Part shown: piece by piece, positions 1 through 6,973 of the stretch
Position numbering within the stretch: the first letter of the stretch is position 1
Layout of the letters: each line of letters starts with the position of its first letter
DNA from: Candidatus Desantisbacteria bacterium CG2_30_40_21
GTDB lineage: Bacteria > UBA9089 > CG2-30-40-21
Length of the DNA: 11,513 nucleotides
NCBI GenBank assembly: GCA_001873945.1
Contig: MNYI01000224.1
Location: forward strand, 1-11,513
Direction: 5' to 3'
Notes under the pieces: generated by a model
Database searches by the model: none
Seen by the model: the letters and a program-made list of their open reading frames with translations, nothing else
Told to the model about the DNA's origin: nothing
Position numbers and translations under genes: made by a program

Positions 1-145
1 CATCTCCTACAGGACGACCAGTAGAGGTACATCCTCTAATCTCTTTTAATGTCCATTCTTCTTCCGGAATAGCAAGATATTTACCCCAATCATCTATGCC
101 CTTAATTATACTCAAGTGGGGCATAAATTGCGTTTTTCGCTGGTC
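1..145 (-). pseudogene. C-terminal fragment of a REP-associated (Y1/IS200-like) transposase, cut by window start
   Basis: Read on the minus strand, positions 124 to 2 are open (41 codons from an ATG at 122-124) and continue past the window edge. The frame is open up to a TAA at 146-148. The translation contains DDWGKYLAIPEEEW and then TGRPVGD. A W..(Y/F)L segment followed by (T)GRP(L/V)G is what I recall near the C-terminus of REP-associated tyrosine transposases. The catalytic N-terminal part with its HUH motif and tyrosine is not encoded upstream (positions 146-290), so this is probably a remnant. The first codons coincide with the left arm of the palindrome at 106-267, so the fragment and that structure are physically merged. 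The family call rests on one short motif and is moderate. Confidence 0.5.
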
Positions 146-267
146 TTAATCAACGATAGCTGTGTTGTTCAGGTTCGCAATAGTACACTATTGCTCACCT
201 TCACGCCTTGCTCTCCTTGATTAATTCTCACAGAAAAAAACGCAATTTATGCCCCACTTGAGTATAA
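106..267. repeat. Nested palindrome with perfect 32-base inverted arms
   Basis: Positions 106-137 are the exact reverse complement of 236-267 (32 of 32). Inside lie further nested pairs: 146-153 with 217-224 (8 of 8), 171-174 with 197-200, and 177-184 with 187-194 (8 of 8, two-base loop). The whole could form one large cruciform or RNA hairpin. Both arms encode the same peptide start (KTQFMPHLSI) when read outward, because the left arm lies inside the transposase fragment on the minus strand. It may be a small non-autonomous element or an inverted duplication of transposase sequence. No target-site duplication is obvious. Its right end is 6 bases before the acpP ribosome binding site. Confidence 0.85.
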
Positions 268-290
268 CTTTATAGGAGGTGAGAAGAAAA

Positions 291-527
291 ATGGCTGAAA
301 CGGTGCTTGAAAGGGTCAAAAAGATCATTATTGATCAATTAGGGGTTAGTGAGGATCAAGTAACTCAAGATGCTTCCTTTGTTGATGATCTGGGTGCAGA
401 TTCACTGGATACTGTGGAATTGGTTATGGCTCTGGAAGAAGAGTTTGGTATTGAAATACCGGATAAGGATGCGGAGAAGATAAAAACAGTTAATGATGTA
501 GTTGGGTATGTTAGTGAACATATTTAG
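291..527 (+). CDS. acpP: Acyl carrier protein
   Basis: A 78-residue acidic protein that carries growing fatty acyl chains as thioesters on a phosphopantetheine arm in the cytoplasm. The DSL motif is at residues 37-39, with Ser38 as the attachment site, inside the typical GADSLDTVELVMALEEEFG stretch (helix II). Length matches the family. The ATG at 291 is chosen because AGGAGGT at 274-280 sits 10 bases upstream; an in-frame GTG at 279 overlaps that ribosome binding site and is unlikely to be used. The gene is followed 68 bases later by fabF, the usual partner. No convincing sigma-70 promoter is visible between the palindrome and the start, so transcription may begin further upstream or within the palindrome. 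Confidence 0.97.
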   Translation: MAETVLERVKKIIIDQLGVSEDQVTQDASFVDDLGADSLDTVELVMALEEEFGIEIPDKDAEKIKTVNDVVGYVSEHI

Positions 528-541
528 GTAGATAGGAAGAA

Positions 542-577
542 AGGCTGAAGGGGGAATGTCCTGACAGCCTTCAGCCT
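542..577 (+). promoter_or_regulatory. Hairpin between acpP and fabF
   Basis: AGGCTGAAGG at 542-551 pairs perfectly with CCTTCAGCCT at 568-577 around a 16-base loop. There is no T run after it, so it is not a standard intrinsic terminator. It could be an mRNA processing or stability hairpin that lets acpP accumulate more transcript than fabF, or a site for the RNase III encoded downstream; this role is inference. Confidence 0.5.
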
Positions 578-595
578 ATCCACAAGGATTAAAAA

Positions 596-1858
596 ATGGA
601 AAGAAAACGAGTTGTAATTACAGGTATTGGGGTGATCACCCCGGTAGGGTTGAATAAAGATGACTTCTGGAAGAGCTTGATTGAGGGTAAGAGTGGCGTG
701 TCAAGAATAGATGCCTTTGACCCTGAGGGTTATCCATGTCAGATTGCGGCTCAGGTTCGCGGCTTTGAACCATCACTTTATATGGATAAAAAGGATATCA
801 AACGAACAGACAGGTTTTGTCAATTGGCTATTGCTGCAGCTATGCAGGCAGTATCTGATGCCAGACTTGATATGTCTGTGGAAGATGCAACCAAAGTAGG
901 GGTATATATTGGCTCCGGGATTGGTGGAGTAAGTACCATTGAACGAGAAGCAAAGGTTTTAGCAGAAAAAGGTCCAAGACGGGTAACCCCATTTCTTGTC
1001 CCGATGATGATTATTGATATGGCTTCAGGGATGATCTCCATCATGACTGGTGCTAAGGGTCCAAATTCTGCTGTGGTTACAGCCTGTGCTACAGGCTCAC
1101 ACGCCATTGGAGATGCTGCAAATATTATCCGTCGGGGTGATGCAGATGTAATGATTACCGGTGGGAGCGAGGCAGCCATTACCCCTTTAACTATTGCAGG
1201 GTTTGGCAATATGAAGGCATTAAGCAGTAGAGATTGTCCACCAGAGGAGACTTCCTGCCCATTTGATAAGCGAAGAGATGGATTTGTTATGGGTGAAGGA
1301 GCTGGTGTGGTTATCCTCGAATCTCTGGAACATGCAATAAACAGAGGGGCTTATATCTATGGAGAACTCGCAGGTTACGGCATGACTGGCGATGCCTATC
1401 ATATTACTTCCCCGTCTCCGTGTGGTGATGGCGGGGCAAGAGCCATGCAGGTTGCCCTGTCTGATGCTGGTCTTTCCCCAAGGAACATAGATTATATCAA
1501 TAGCCACGGCACATCGACTCAATTAAATGATAAGTTTGAGACCATGGCTATAAAATCTGTATTTGGTGAACACGCATATTCAATCCCAATAAGCTCTATA
1601 AAATCCATGATCGGACACCTGTTGGGAGCAGCTGGGGCAATAGAGATAGTAGCCTGTATTTTAAGTATTCGAGATGGAATAATTCCGCCAACTATAAATT
1701 ATCAAGAAATGGATCCAGAATGTGATCTTGACTATGTTCCAAATCAGGCAAGAAAAATGCCGGTTGATGTCTGTCTTTCAAATTCATTTGGATTTGGCGG
1801 GCATAATGCTGTACTGATAGTTCGCAAATGCAATGCAGAGAGAGGATGTAAGGATTAA
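596..1858 (+). CDS. fabF: 3-oxoacyl-[acyl-carrier-protein] synthase II
   Basis: A 420-residue condensing enzyme (KAS II). It joins malonyl-ACP to an acyl chain with loss of CO2, the elongation step of type II fatty acid synthesis in the cytoplasm. The catalytic triad is visible: Cys164 in VVTACATGSHAIG, His304 in NSHGTSTQLND and His341 in SMIGHLLGAAGA. The N-terminal RVVITGIGVITPVG and the C-terminal NSFGFGGHNAVLIV are family hallmarks, and the length is typical. The ATG at 596 has AAGGA at 584-588, 7 bases upstream. It follows acpP directly, the classic order. The short C-terminal tail after IVRK is a minor extension. The His341 residue and Cys nucleophile make this a KAS I/II enzyme and not FabH. 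Confidence 0.96.
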   Translation: MERKRVVITGIGVITPVGLNKDDFWKSLIEGKSGVSRIDAFDPEGYPCQIAAQVRGFEPSLYMDKKDIKRTDRFCQLAIAAAMQAVSDARLDMSVEDATKVGVYIGSGIGGVSTIEREAKVLAEKGPRRVTPFLVPMMIIDMASGMISIMTGAKGPNSAVVTACATGSHAIGDAANIIRRGDADVMITGGSEAAITPLTIAGFGNMKALSSRDCPPEETSCPFDKRRDGFVMGEGAGVVILESLEHAINRGAYIYGELAGYGMTGDAYHITSPSPCGDGGARAMQVALSDAGLSPRNIDYINSHGTSTQLNDKFETMAIKSVFGEHAYSIPISSIKSMIGHLLGAAGAIEIVACILSIRDGIIPPTINYQEMDPECDLDYVPNQARKMPVDVCLSNSFGFGGHNAVLIVRKCNAERGCKD

Positions 1859-1877
1859 AGAAAAACGAGGGTAAAAA

Positions 1878-2117
1878 ATGGAGATGACAGGGATCGCTCA
1901 GGAAATAACATCTTTGCCTTTGGAAACGCAAAGACAAGTTATTGATTTCGTGGCTTTCCTGAAAACACGATATATAACATGGCAGATGGTTAAGGCAAAG
2001 CAAATCAGATTAGTTGATGAGCCATTTATAGGCATGTGGCGCGAACGAAAAGATATGCAGGATAGCACCACTTGGGTGCAAAATTTACGCCACTGTGAAT
2101 GGGAGCATAACTTGTGA
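1878..2117 (+). CDS. VapB-like antitoxin (DUF2281-type N-terminus)
   Basis: A 79-residue protein. Its N-terminal half (EITSLPLETQRQVIDFVAFL) resembles the short DUF2281-type segment seen in many antitoxins. Its C-terminal half (EPFIGMWRERKDMQDSTTW, then a W near the end) resembles the toxin-wrapping tail of antitoxins paired with PIN-domain VapC toxins. GAGGG at 1867-1871 precedes the ATG at 1878. Its TGA at 2115-2117 overlaps a GTG at 2114, the overlap expected between vapB and vapC, but only the first part of vapC remains. The gene lies between fabF and rnc, where no such gene belongs, so it was probably acquired. With no intact partner it is an orphan antitoxin here; it might neutralise a VapC encoded elsewhere. 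Confidence 0.7.
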   Translation: MEMTGIAQEITSLPLETQRQVIDFVAFLKTRYITWQMVKAKQIRLVDEPFIGMWRERKDMQDSTTWVQNLRHCEWEHNL

Positions 2118-2176
2118 ACACATTAACCATCGTTGATACGGACATCATAATTGACGCAGCTATACAGGAGAAACAA
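2114..2176 (+). pseudogene. VapC (PIN-domain toxin) N-terminal remnant, in frame with rnc
   Basis: From the GTG at 2114 the reading frame gives MNTLTIVDTDIIIDAA, matching the first beta strand of PIN-domain VapC toxins, including the first metal-binding Asp of the TLxIVDTDIxID pattern. After about 16 residues the similarity ends and the frame runs without a stop into RNase III at 2177. The remaining roughly 110 residues of a VapC toxin, with the other acidic active-site residues, are absent, so no toxin activity is expected. The GTG overlaps the stop of the antitoxin gene. If translation starts here, RNase III would carry a 21-residue N-terminal extension. Confidence 0.65.
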
Positions 2177-2899
2177 ATGATAGATGAAGATAGACTAAAA
2201 CAACTTGAGGAATTAGAGGAGAAATTGGGGGCAAGATTTAATAATAAAGATCTATTAAATCAAGCATTAACCCATACTTCCTATGCTTATGAGGCAGAAA
2301 AAGGCACTTTGCAAAACGAAAGATTAGAGTTTCTTGGGGATGTTGTCTTGAGCTTAGCAGTCAGCGAATATATTTATGAAAAATATCCTGAATATCCAGA
2401 GGGTGAACTGGCTAAGATACGGGCAATGGTGGTTAGCCGGACTATGCTGGCTCAGTTGGCAAGGATTTTAAGTTTAGGGGAGTTTATATTATTAGGCAAG
2501 GGTGAAGAGCGGACTGGTGGGAGAAAAAGAGGCTCTATTTTAGCCGATACCTTTGAGGCTGTGCTTGGGGCAATGTATCTGGATATGGGCTTTGAGCCTG
2601 CCCGCAAATTTATCCTTGAACAGTTGACTGAAGAAATAGAGTCAATTTCAACACATGAGTATGTACGGGATTATAAGACACAATTTCAGGAATATACACA
2701 ACGCAAGAATAAGTGTTTGCCAGTGTATAAGTTAGTCAGGGTCAGGGGACCAGACCATCGGCAGTTTTTTGAGATTACAGTTTCTGTAAAGGGTACCGTG
2801 ATAGCAGCAGGAGAGGGAGCAAATAAAAAAGAAGCAGAACAGAATGCAGCCTATCATGCCATACAAATAATTGGTAAAGAAGCAGAGGATGGTGAATAA
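2177..2899 (+). CDS. rnc: Ribonuclease III
   Basis: A 240-residue enzyme that cuts double-stranded RNA, maturing rRNA and many mRNAs. The RNase III signature NERLEFLGDVVLSL is at residues 47-60, with metal-binding Glu51 and Asp55. The second acidic pair, Asp124 and Glu127, is in ADTFEAVLGAMYLD. A double-stranded RNA-binding domain spans about residues 164-235 (DYKTQFQEYTQ through ANKKEAEQNAAYHAI). The ATG at 2177 is chosen because AGGAG at 2166-2170 lies 6 bases upstream and a family-like N-terminus follows. An upstream in-frame GTG at 2114 would add the VapC remnant. The stop overlaps the next start by one base (TAATG), implying coupled translation. Position after acpP-fabF is common in bacteria. 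Confidence 0.96.
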   Translation: MIDEDRLKQLEELEEKLGARFNNKDLLNQALTHTSYAYEAEKGTLQNERLEFLGDVVLSLAVSEYIYEKYPEYPEGELAKIRAMVVSRTMLAQLARILSLGEFILLGKGEERTGGRKRGSILADTFEAVLGAMYLDMGFEPARKFILEQLTEEIESISTHEYVRDYKTQFQEYTQRKNKCLPVYKLVRVRGPDHRQFFEITVSVKGTVIAAGEGANKKEAEQNAAYHAIQIIGKEAEDGE

Positions 2900-4056
2900 T
2901 GAATTATTTTTTGACAGAAGAGCAACAAATGATTAAGGATTTAGCGGCAAAGATAGCTACAGAAAAGGCAGCACCGCTCGTTGCAGAGCTTGATGAAAAA
3001 GAAGAGTTCCCATGGGAGGTAATGAAGACACTTGCTTCCTCAGACCTTTTTGGGGTCTATTTGCCAGAGGAATATGGCGGGTTTGGAGGCGGGGTTTTTG
3101 AGCTTTGTCTGGTAACGGAGGAATTGAGCAAGGTTTGTTGTGGAATGGGTGTTTGCTATGCTGCCTCAGCACTTGGCACGCTGCCTATTCTTCTTTTTGG
3201 AAGTGATGCTCAAAAACAGAAATACCTTCCGGATATTGCAGCAGGCAAGAAGTTAGCTGCCTTTGGTTTAACAGAGGCTAATGCCGGCTCTGATGCTGCG
3301 GCTGTGGCAACTACAGCTACCCGTGAAAGTGATTTTTATGTGCTGAATGGCACAAAACAGTGGATTACCAATGCTGGAGAGGCAGAGGTTTACACGGTTA
3401 TTGCCCTGACAGATAAGACAAAAGGTGTTCGCGGGGCATCTGCCTTTATCGTGGAAAAGGGGACACCCGGGTTTTCCTTTGGGAAAAAGGAAAAAAAGAT
3501 GGGTATCAGGTGTTCGGCTACAAGGGAACTTATCTTTCAGGATTGCCGCATACCAAAAGAGAATATTATCAGCCGGGAAGGGATGGGATTTATTGTTGCC
3601 ATGAAAACCCTTGACAGGGCAAGACCAGGGGTAGCGTCTCAAGGCGTAGGACTGGCACAGGGTGCCCTTGACCATGCTGTAAAATATTCAAGAGAAAGGG
3701 TTCAATTTGGTCAGGCAATATCCTCATTTCAGGCAATTCAGCATATGCTGGCTGATATGGCTACACAGACAGAGGCAGCCAGGGCATTAACCTATGCTGC
3801 GGCAAGGATGATTGATGCTGGCAAGGATGATATTTCAAAAGAGGCGGCTATGTCCAAGCTATTTGCCACTGATATATGTATGAAGGTTACAACCGATGCG
3901 GTGCAGATATTTGGCGGGTATGGGTATATGCGGGAATATCCAGTGGAAAAAATGATGCGAGATGCCAAGATACTTCAGATTTATGAGGGCACAAATCAGA
4001 TACAGAGGAATGTAATTGGGTTGACATTGATTAAGGAGATGGCAAAGAAGAAATGA
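2899..4056 (+). CDS. Acyl-CoA dehydrogenase (short-chain/butyryl-type)
   Basis: A 385-residue FAD enzyme that oxidises acyl-CoA to trans-2-enoyl-CoA, or runs in reverse when coupled to a bifurcating flavoprotein. FGLTEANAGSDAAA (residues 122-135) is the first family signature. QIFGGYGYMREYPVEKMMRD (336-355) is the second. The catalytic base is Glu363 in IYEGTNQIQRN. Length is typical of short- and medium-chain members. Coupling to electron-transfer flavoprotein is supported by the next gene, etfB, whose ATG overlaps this stop (ATGA). Substrate chain length cannot be settled from sequence by eye; a butyryl-CoA-type role is plausible from the etfB partnership. There is no crotonase or thiolase gene beside it. 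Confidence 0.93.
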   Translation: MNYFLTEEQQMIKDLAAKIATEKAAPLVAELDEKEEFPWEVMKTLASSDLFGVYLPEEYGGFGGGVFELCLVTEELSKVCCGMGVCYAASALGTLPILLFGSDAQKQKYLPDIAAGKKLAAFGLTEANAGSDAAAVATTATRESDFYVLNGTKQWITNAGEAEVYTVIALTDKTKGVRGASAFIVEKGTPGFSFGKKEKKMGIRCSATRELIFQDCRIPKENIISREGMGFIVAMKTLDRARPGVASQGVGLAQGALDHAVKYSRERVQFGQAISSFQAIQHMLADMATQTEAARALTYAAARMIDAGKDDISKEAAMSKLFATDICMKVTTDAVQIFGGYGYMREYPVEKMMRDAKILQIYEGTNQIQRNVIGLTLIKEMAKKK

Positions 4057-4838
4057 ATATTATTGTTTGTATCAAACAAGTTCCAGATACCGGCTCAGTT
4101 AAGATTAATCCAGAAACAAATACATTGATTAGAACCGGTGTGCCTTCGATTATTAATCCATTTGATATGAATGCTGTGGAGGCTGGGCTTGCTTTGAGGG
4201 ATGGAAATGGAGGCAAGGTAAGCGTTATTACCATGGGTCCACCTCAGGCAGAGGAAGCTCTGCGAGAGACTATGGCTATGGGTGTGGATAATGCCTATCT
4301 GCTTTCTGACAGGGCGTTTGCCGGGGCAGATACCCTGGCTACATCCTACACACTTTCTATGGCTATCAGACTGATCATTGATTTCGACCTGATATTGTGT
4401 GGTAAGCAGGCAATTGATGGGGATACAGCTCAGGTTGGTCCTGAACTGGCAGAGATACTTGGCATTCCACAGGTAACAAATGTCTCCAGATTGATTGAGG
4501 TAAAGGATACAACACTGATTGTTGAACAGGAATTAGAGGATGGGTGTAAGATAATAGAGGTGGAAAGACCATGCCTGATTACAGTAACCAAAGAGGTAAA
4601 TAAGCCACGGCTGCCATCTTTGAAGAATAGTATGAGGGCAAAAAAGGCAGAAATTCCCATTTGGGGTGCAAATGATATTAATGCTGATGAGGCAAGGCTT
4701 GGATTAAAGGGCTCTGCTACACAGGTGGTAAAGATATTTGAGCCGTTAAAACGAACAGATAGCCGTATGCTGAAAGGCGATGTTGAAGAGATGGTGACGG
4801 AATTGGTGGCAGAATTGAGGAAGAGAGTGACAAGATAA
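4053..4838 (+). CDS. etfB: Electron transfer flavoprotein, beta subunit
   Basis: A 261-residue subunit of the heterodimeric electron-transfer flavoprotein, the electron acceptor of acyl-CoA dehydrogenases. The N-terminus MNIIVCIKQVPDT is typical. CGKQAIDGDTAQVGPELAE (residues 116-134) matches the flavin/nucleotide-binding loop that is well kept in EtfB of anaerobic, bifurcating-type systems. VSRLIEVKDTTLIVEQELEDG (144-164) is the family signature region. It overlaps the acyl-CoA dehydrogenase stop by four bases, with AAGGAG upstream at 4033-4038. The alpha subunit gene, normally the next gene, is not found in this window; a HicAB-like module follows after 9 bases instead. Whether the system bifurcates electrons to ferredoxin is inference only. 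Confidence 0.93.
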   Translation: MNIIVCIKQVPDTGSVKINPETNTLIRTGVPSIINPFDMNAVEAGLALRDGNGGKVSVITMGPPQAEEALRETMAMGVDNAYLLSDRAFAGADTLATSYTLSMAIRLIIDFDLILCGKQAIDGDTAQVGPELAEILGIPQVTNVSRLIEVKDTTLIVEQELEDGCKIIEVERPCLITVTKEVNKPRLPSLKNSMRAKKAEIPIWGANDINADEARLGLKGSATQVVKIFEPLKRTDSRMLKGDVEEMVTELVAELRKRVTR

Positions 4839-4847
4839 AAAGTAGAC

Positions 4848-5103
4848 ATGAAATCAAAACATCGTAAAACATTGCAAGCTATTTTTGAAAATCCTGTTCG
4901 TGCTAATATTCTATGGGAGAATATTGAAGGCTTATTTGTGGCTTGTGGGGCAGAAATCAGTGAAGGTCGAGGATCCAGATTACGCATTGCTCTTAAATGG
5001 AATGCGTGCTGTGTTTCATCGTCCCCATCCACAAAAAGAAACTGATAAAGGTGCAGTGGTCTCCATTCGCCGTTTTTTAACAGAAGCAGGAGTAGAACCA
5101 TGA
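4848..5103 (+). pseudogene. HicA-like toxin gene with a one-base frameshift
   Basis: The frame from the ATG at 4848 gives MKSKHRKTLQAIFENPVRAN and GAEISEGRGSRLRIAL, then loses similarity. The next frame over continues with NGMRAVFHRPHPQKETDKGA and RRFLTEAGVEP, ending at TGA 5101-5103. Joined, these make a HicA-family toxin of about 84 residues of the kind starting MKSKHRKTLEAIF. Removing one A from AAA at 4995-4997 restores the frame. HicA proteins are small mRNA-cleaving toxins. The stop overlaps the start of the HicB-like gene (ATGA), the normal toxin-antitoxin coupling. A sequencing or assembly error in the short A run cannot be excluded. No strong ribosome binding site precedes it. Confidence 0.75.
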
Positions 5104-5425
5104 TGAAATACAAGGATTATCTATCTCATGTAGAGTTTGATGATGAGTTCAATATTTTTCATGGAGAAGTGATTAATATTCGAGATGTAATCACATTTCA
5201 GGGAAAATCAGTAGGTGAAATCCGTCAAGCCTTTGAAGATTCTGTGGAGGATTATCTGGCTTTTTGTGCCAGTCGCAAAGAAAAACCAGAACAGCCTTTT
5301 TCTGGTCAGTTCACGATACATCTTTCCCCAGAACAACATCGCAAAGTCATTCTTGCTGCTGAACAGGCTGGGAAGAGGGTAGATGATGGGCAGCAGATGT
5401 TTTTTGTCAGGCAGTAGGATATTGA
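5100..5425 (+). CDS. HicB-like antitoxin, probably frameshifted at the C-terminus
   Basis: The reading frame 5100-5417 encodes 105 residues. KYKDYLSHVEFDDEFNIFHG, INIRDVITFQGKSVGEIRQA and EDYLAFCASRKEKPEQPFSG are characteristic of HicB antitoxins, whose N-terminal domain blocks HicA. LSPEQHRKVILAAEQAGK is the start of the C-terminal ribbon-helix-helix DNA-binding part. After that the tail RVDDGQQMFFVRQ is unlike the family. Shifting frame at about 5386 gives WAADVFCQAVGY and a stop at 5423-5425, which looks like the expected helix (W..evl..a). One base therefore seems to be missing near 5386. The toxin-neutralising domain is intact, while promoter-binding autoregulation may be lost. The call of frameshift is from remembered family pattern. 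Confidence 0.75.
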
Positions 5426-5460
5426 CAAAATGCGAACTGTGTCCAAAAGAGGTTATAGCC

Positions 5461-6093
5461 TTGCACAATATAGCAATAAAAATATGCGGCATTACCAATA
5501 TTGAAGATGCCCTGTTTGCGGTTGAGGCTGGGGTTGATGCCCTTGGGTTTATCTTTGCAAAGAAGAGCCCAAGGCTGGTAGATAAGAAAATAGTAAAAAC
5601 AATAATCAAACTTTTGCCCCCACTTGTCCCTACAGTGGGGGTATTTGTTGATGAGCCATTGGATATGGTGCAGGATACTGTGGAATATTGTGGGTTGGAT
5701 ATTATTCAGCTACATGGGAATGAATCGCCAGAGTATTGTTCCCGGATAAACCGACGGGTGATAAAGGCATTCCGAATACAATCCGCTGTTTCTCTTCTGG
5801 CATTGTCTGAGTATCAGGTTAGCGGTTATTTGCTGGATACCTTTGTTGAGGGTGCTGAGGGTGGCACAGGGAAACAATTTGATTGGTCGCTGGCAAGGGA
5901 TGCAAAAAAATACGGACGAATTATCCTTGCTGGCGGACTTAATCCGAAAAATGTAGCTGAGGCAATTGTGCAGGTGAAACCATATGGGGTGGATGTTAGC
6001 AGCGGGGTGGAAGTTTTGCCAAGAAAGAAGGATAGGGCAAGGATGGTGGAATTTGTCCGCAAGGTGAGAGGGAAGGATGGCAGTAGAGTATGA
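5461..6093 (+). CDS. trpF: Phosphoribosylanthranilate isomerase
   Basis: Third step of tryptophan synthesis: an Amadori rearrangement of phosphoribosylanthranilate in a TIM-barrel enzyme. A TTG start at 5461 is preferred: AGAGG at 5448-5452 lies 8 bases upstream and it gives 210 residues, the usual length. A longer frame opens at the ATG at 5383 but that start lies inside the HicB-like gene and adds 26 unrelated residues. KICGIT has catalytic Cys9; Asp126 in YLLDT is the acid residue. EGGTGKQFDW, ILAGGLNPKNV and GVDVSSGVE are the phosphate-binding loops. The stop overlaps the tyrA start. No other trp gene is present, so the gene is separated from the rest of its pathway here. Confidence 0.95.
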   Translation: MHNIAIKICGITNIEDALFAVEAGVDALGFIFAKKSPRLVDKKIVKTIIKLLPPLVPTVGVFVDEPLDMVQDTVEYCGLDIIQLHGNESPEYCSRINRRVIKAFRIQSAVSLLALSEYQVSGYLLDTFVEGAEGGTGKQFDWSLARDAKKYGRIILAGGLNPKNVAEAIVQVKPYGVDVSSGVEVLPRKKDRARMVEFVRKVRGKDGSRV

Positions 6094-6956
6094 TGAATAT
6101 TGAAACAGTAACCATTATCGGTGTAGGTTTGATCGGTGGGTCATTGGCGATAACTTTGAAGGAAAGGTGTGGTGTTAAACGGATAATTGGTGTTGGTAGA
6201 AGTTTATCCTCGCTTGAGCAGATGGCATTGATTGTTGATAGTCATGGACATAAGGTGATAGATGAGAGTACCCTTGATCCGAAATATGGTGTAAGGAATG
6301 CGGATGTTGTCATCTTAGCCTTGCCGGTTGTTTCAATCATAGAGGTGGGCAAAGAGATTGTTGCTAATCTAAAAATTGGTTGTATTGTTATTGATGTTGG
6401 AAGCACTAAGGCAGAGATTGTCCATATATTAACCCCATTGGTTCAGCAGAAGGGATCGTTTGTGGGGACACATCCATTAGCTGGATCGCATAATCGGGGT
6501 CCTGAATCTGCTAAGGGGGACTTGTTTCATAATGCTGTGTGCGTGATTACACCAGTTGAAAAAACTGACAAGGATGCCTGTGAAATAATAAAGGCTATGT
6601 GGACAAGGGTTGGGGCAAAGATAATGGAGATGCCCCCGGAAGGGCATGATAAACTTATTGCAATAACCAGCCATCTTCCCCATATAATTGCCTCTGTGCT
6701 GGTAAATATTGCCATGGGTGAGGGGGAGAAAATAATTCCACTCATTGCCTCTGGATTCTTAGATACAACCAGGGTTGCTCAAGGTGATGCAGAGATGTGG
6801 AAGGATATTTGCCTGACAAATCAGGGGAGTATCAAGGAGATGCTTGGGAAATTTAAGGATGCCCTGAATAAATGGGAACAGGTAATTAGTGATGAAAGAT
6901 GGGACAGGCTCAAGGAGATGTTTGAGGCTGCTCAGGGATGGAGAAAGGGTGTGTAA
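6090..6956 (+). CDS. tyrA: Prephenate (or arogenate) dehydrogenase
   Basis: A 288-residue NAD(P)-dependent enzyme that oxidatively decarboxylates prephenate or arogenate toward tyrosine. The Rossmann GVGLIGGS (residues 11-18) binds the cofactor. DVGSTKAEI (102-110), GTHPLAGS with His128, and TSHLPH (193-198) are the family's active-site motifs. It is the stand-alone form: there is no chorismate mutase domain in front and no ACT domain behind. Start: two ATG codons overlap the trpF stop, and the first (6090) or the second (6093) could be used. The stop TAA at 6954-6956 touches the hisI region. Substrate preference (prephenate or arogenate) and NAD or NADP use cannot be read with certainty. Confidence 0.93.
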   Translation: MMNIETVTIIGVGLIGGSLAITLKERCGVKRIIGVGRSLSSLEQMALIVDSHGHKVIDESTLDPKYGVRNADVVILALPVVSIIEVGKEIVANLKIGCIVIDVGSTKAEIVHILTPLVQQKGSFVGTHPLAGSHNRGPESAKGDLFHNAVCVITPVEKTDKDACEIIKAMWTRVGAKIMEMPPEGHDKLIAITSHLPHIIASVLVNIAMGEGEKIIPLIASGFLDTTRVAQGDAEMWKDICLTNQGSIKEMLGKFKDALNKWEQVISDERWDRLKEMFEAAQGWRKGV

Positions 6957-6973
6957 TGGATGGGGAGGAAACA

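Noticed and set aside
542..577. Terminator between acpP and fabF
   Set aside because: The hairpin is good but no T run follows, and the fabF ribosome binding site comes right after.
820..1209. Antisense open frame inside fabF (and similar ones inside other genes)
   Set aside because: It shadows a well-supported gene, has low-complexity translation (Ile/Ala/Pro rich) and no ribosome binding site or family motif.
5422..5460. Promoter for trpF from the TTGACA at 5422-5427
   Set aside because: No acceptable -10 lies at 16-18 bases; the nearest TTATAG is about 25 bases away.
6938..6973. Longer hisI from the ATG at 6938
   Set aside because: It starts inside tyrA and the added residues do not look like the family, while ATG 6974 has a GGGGAGG site at the right distance.
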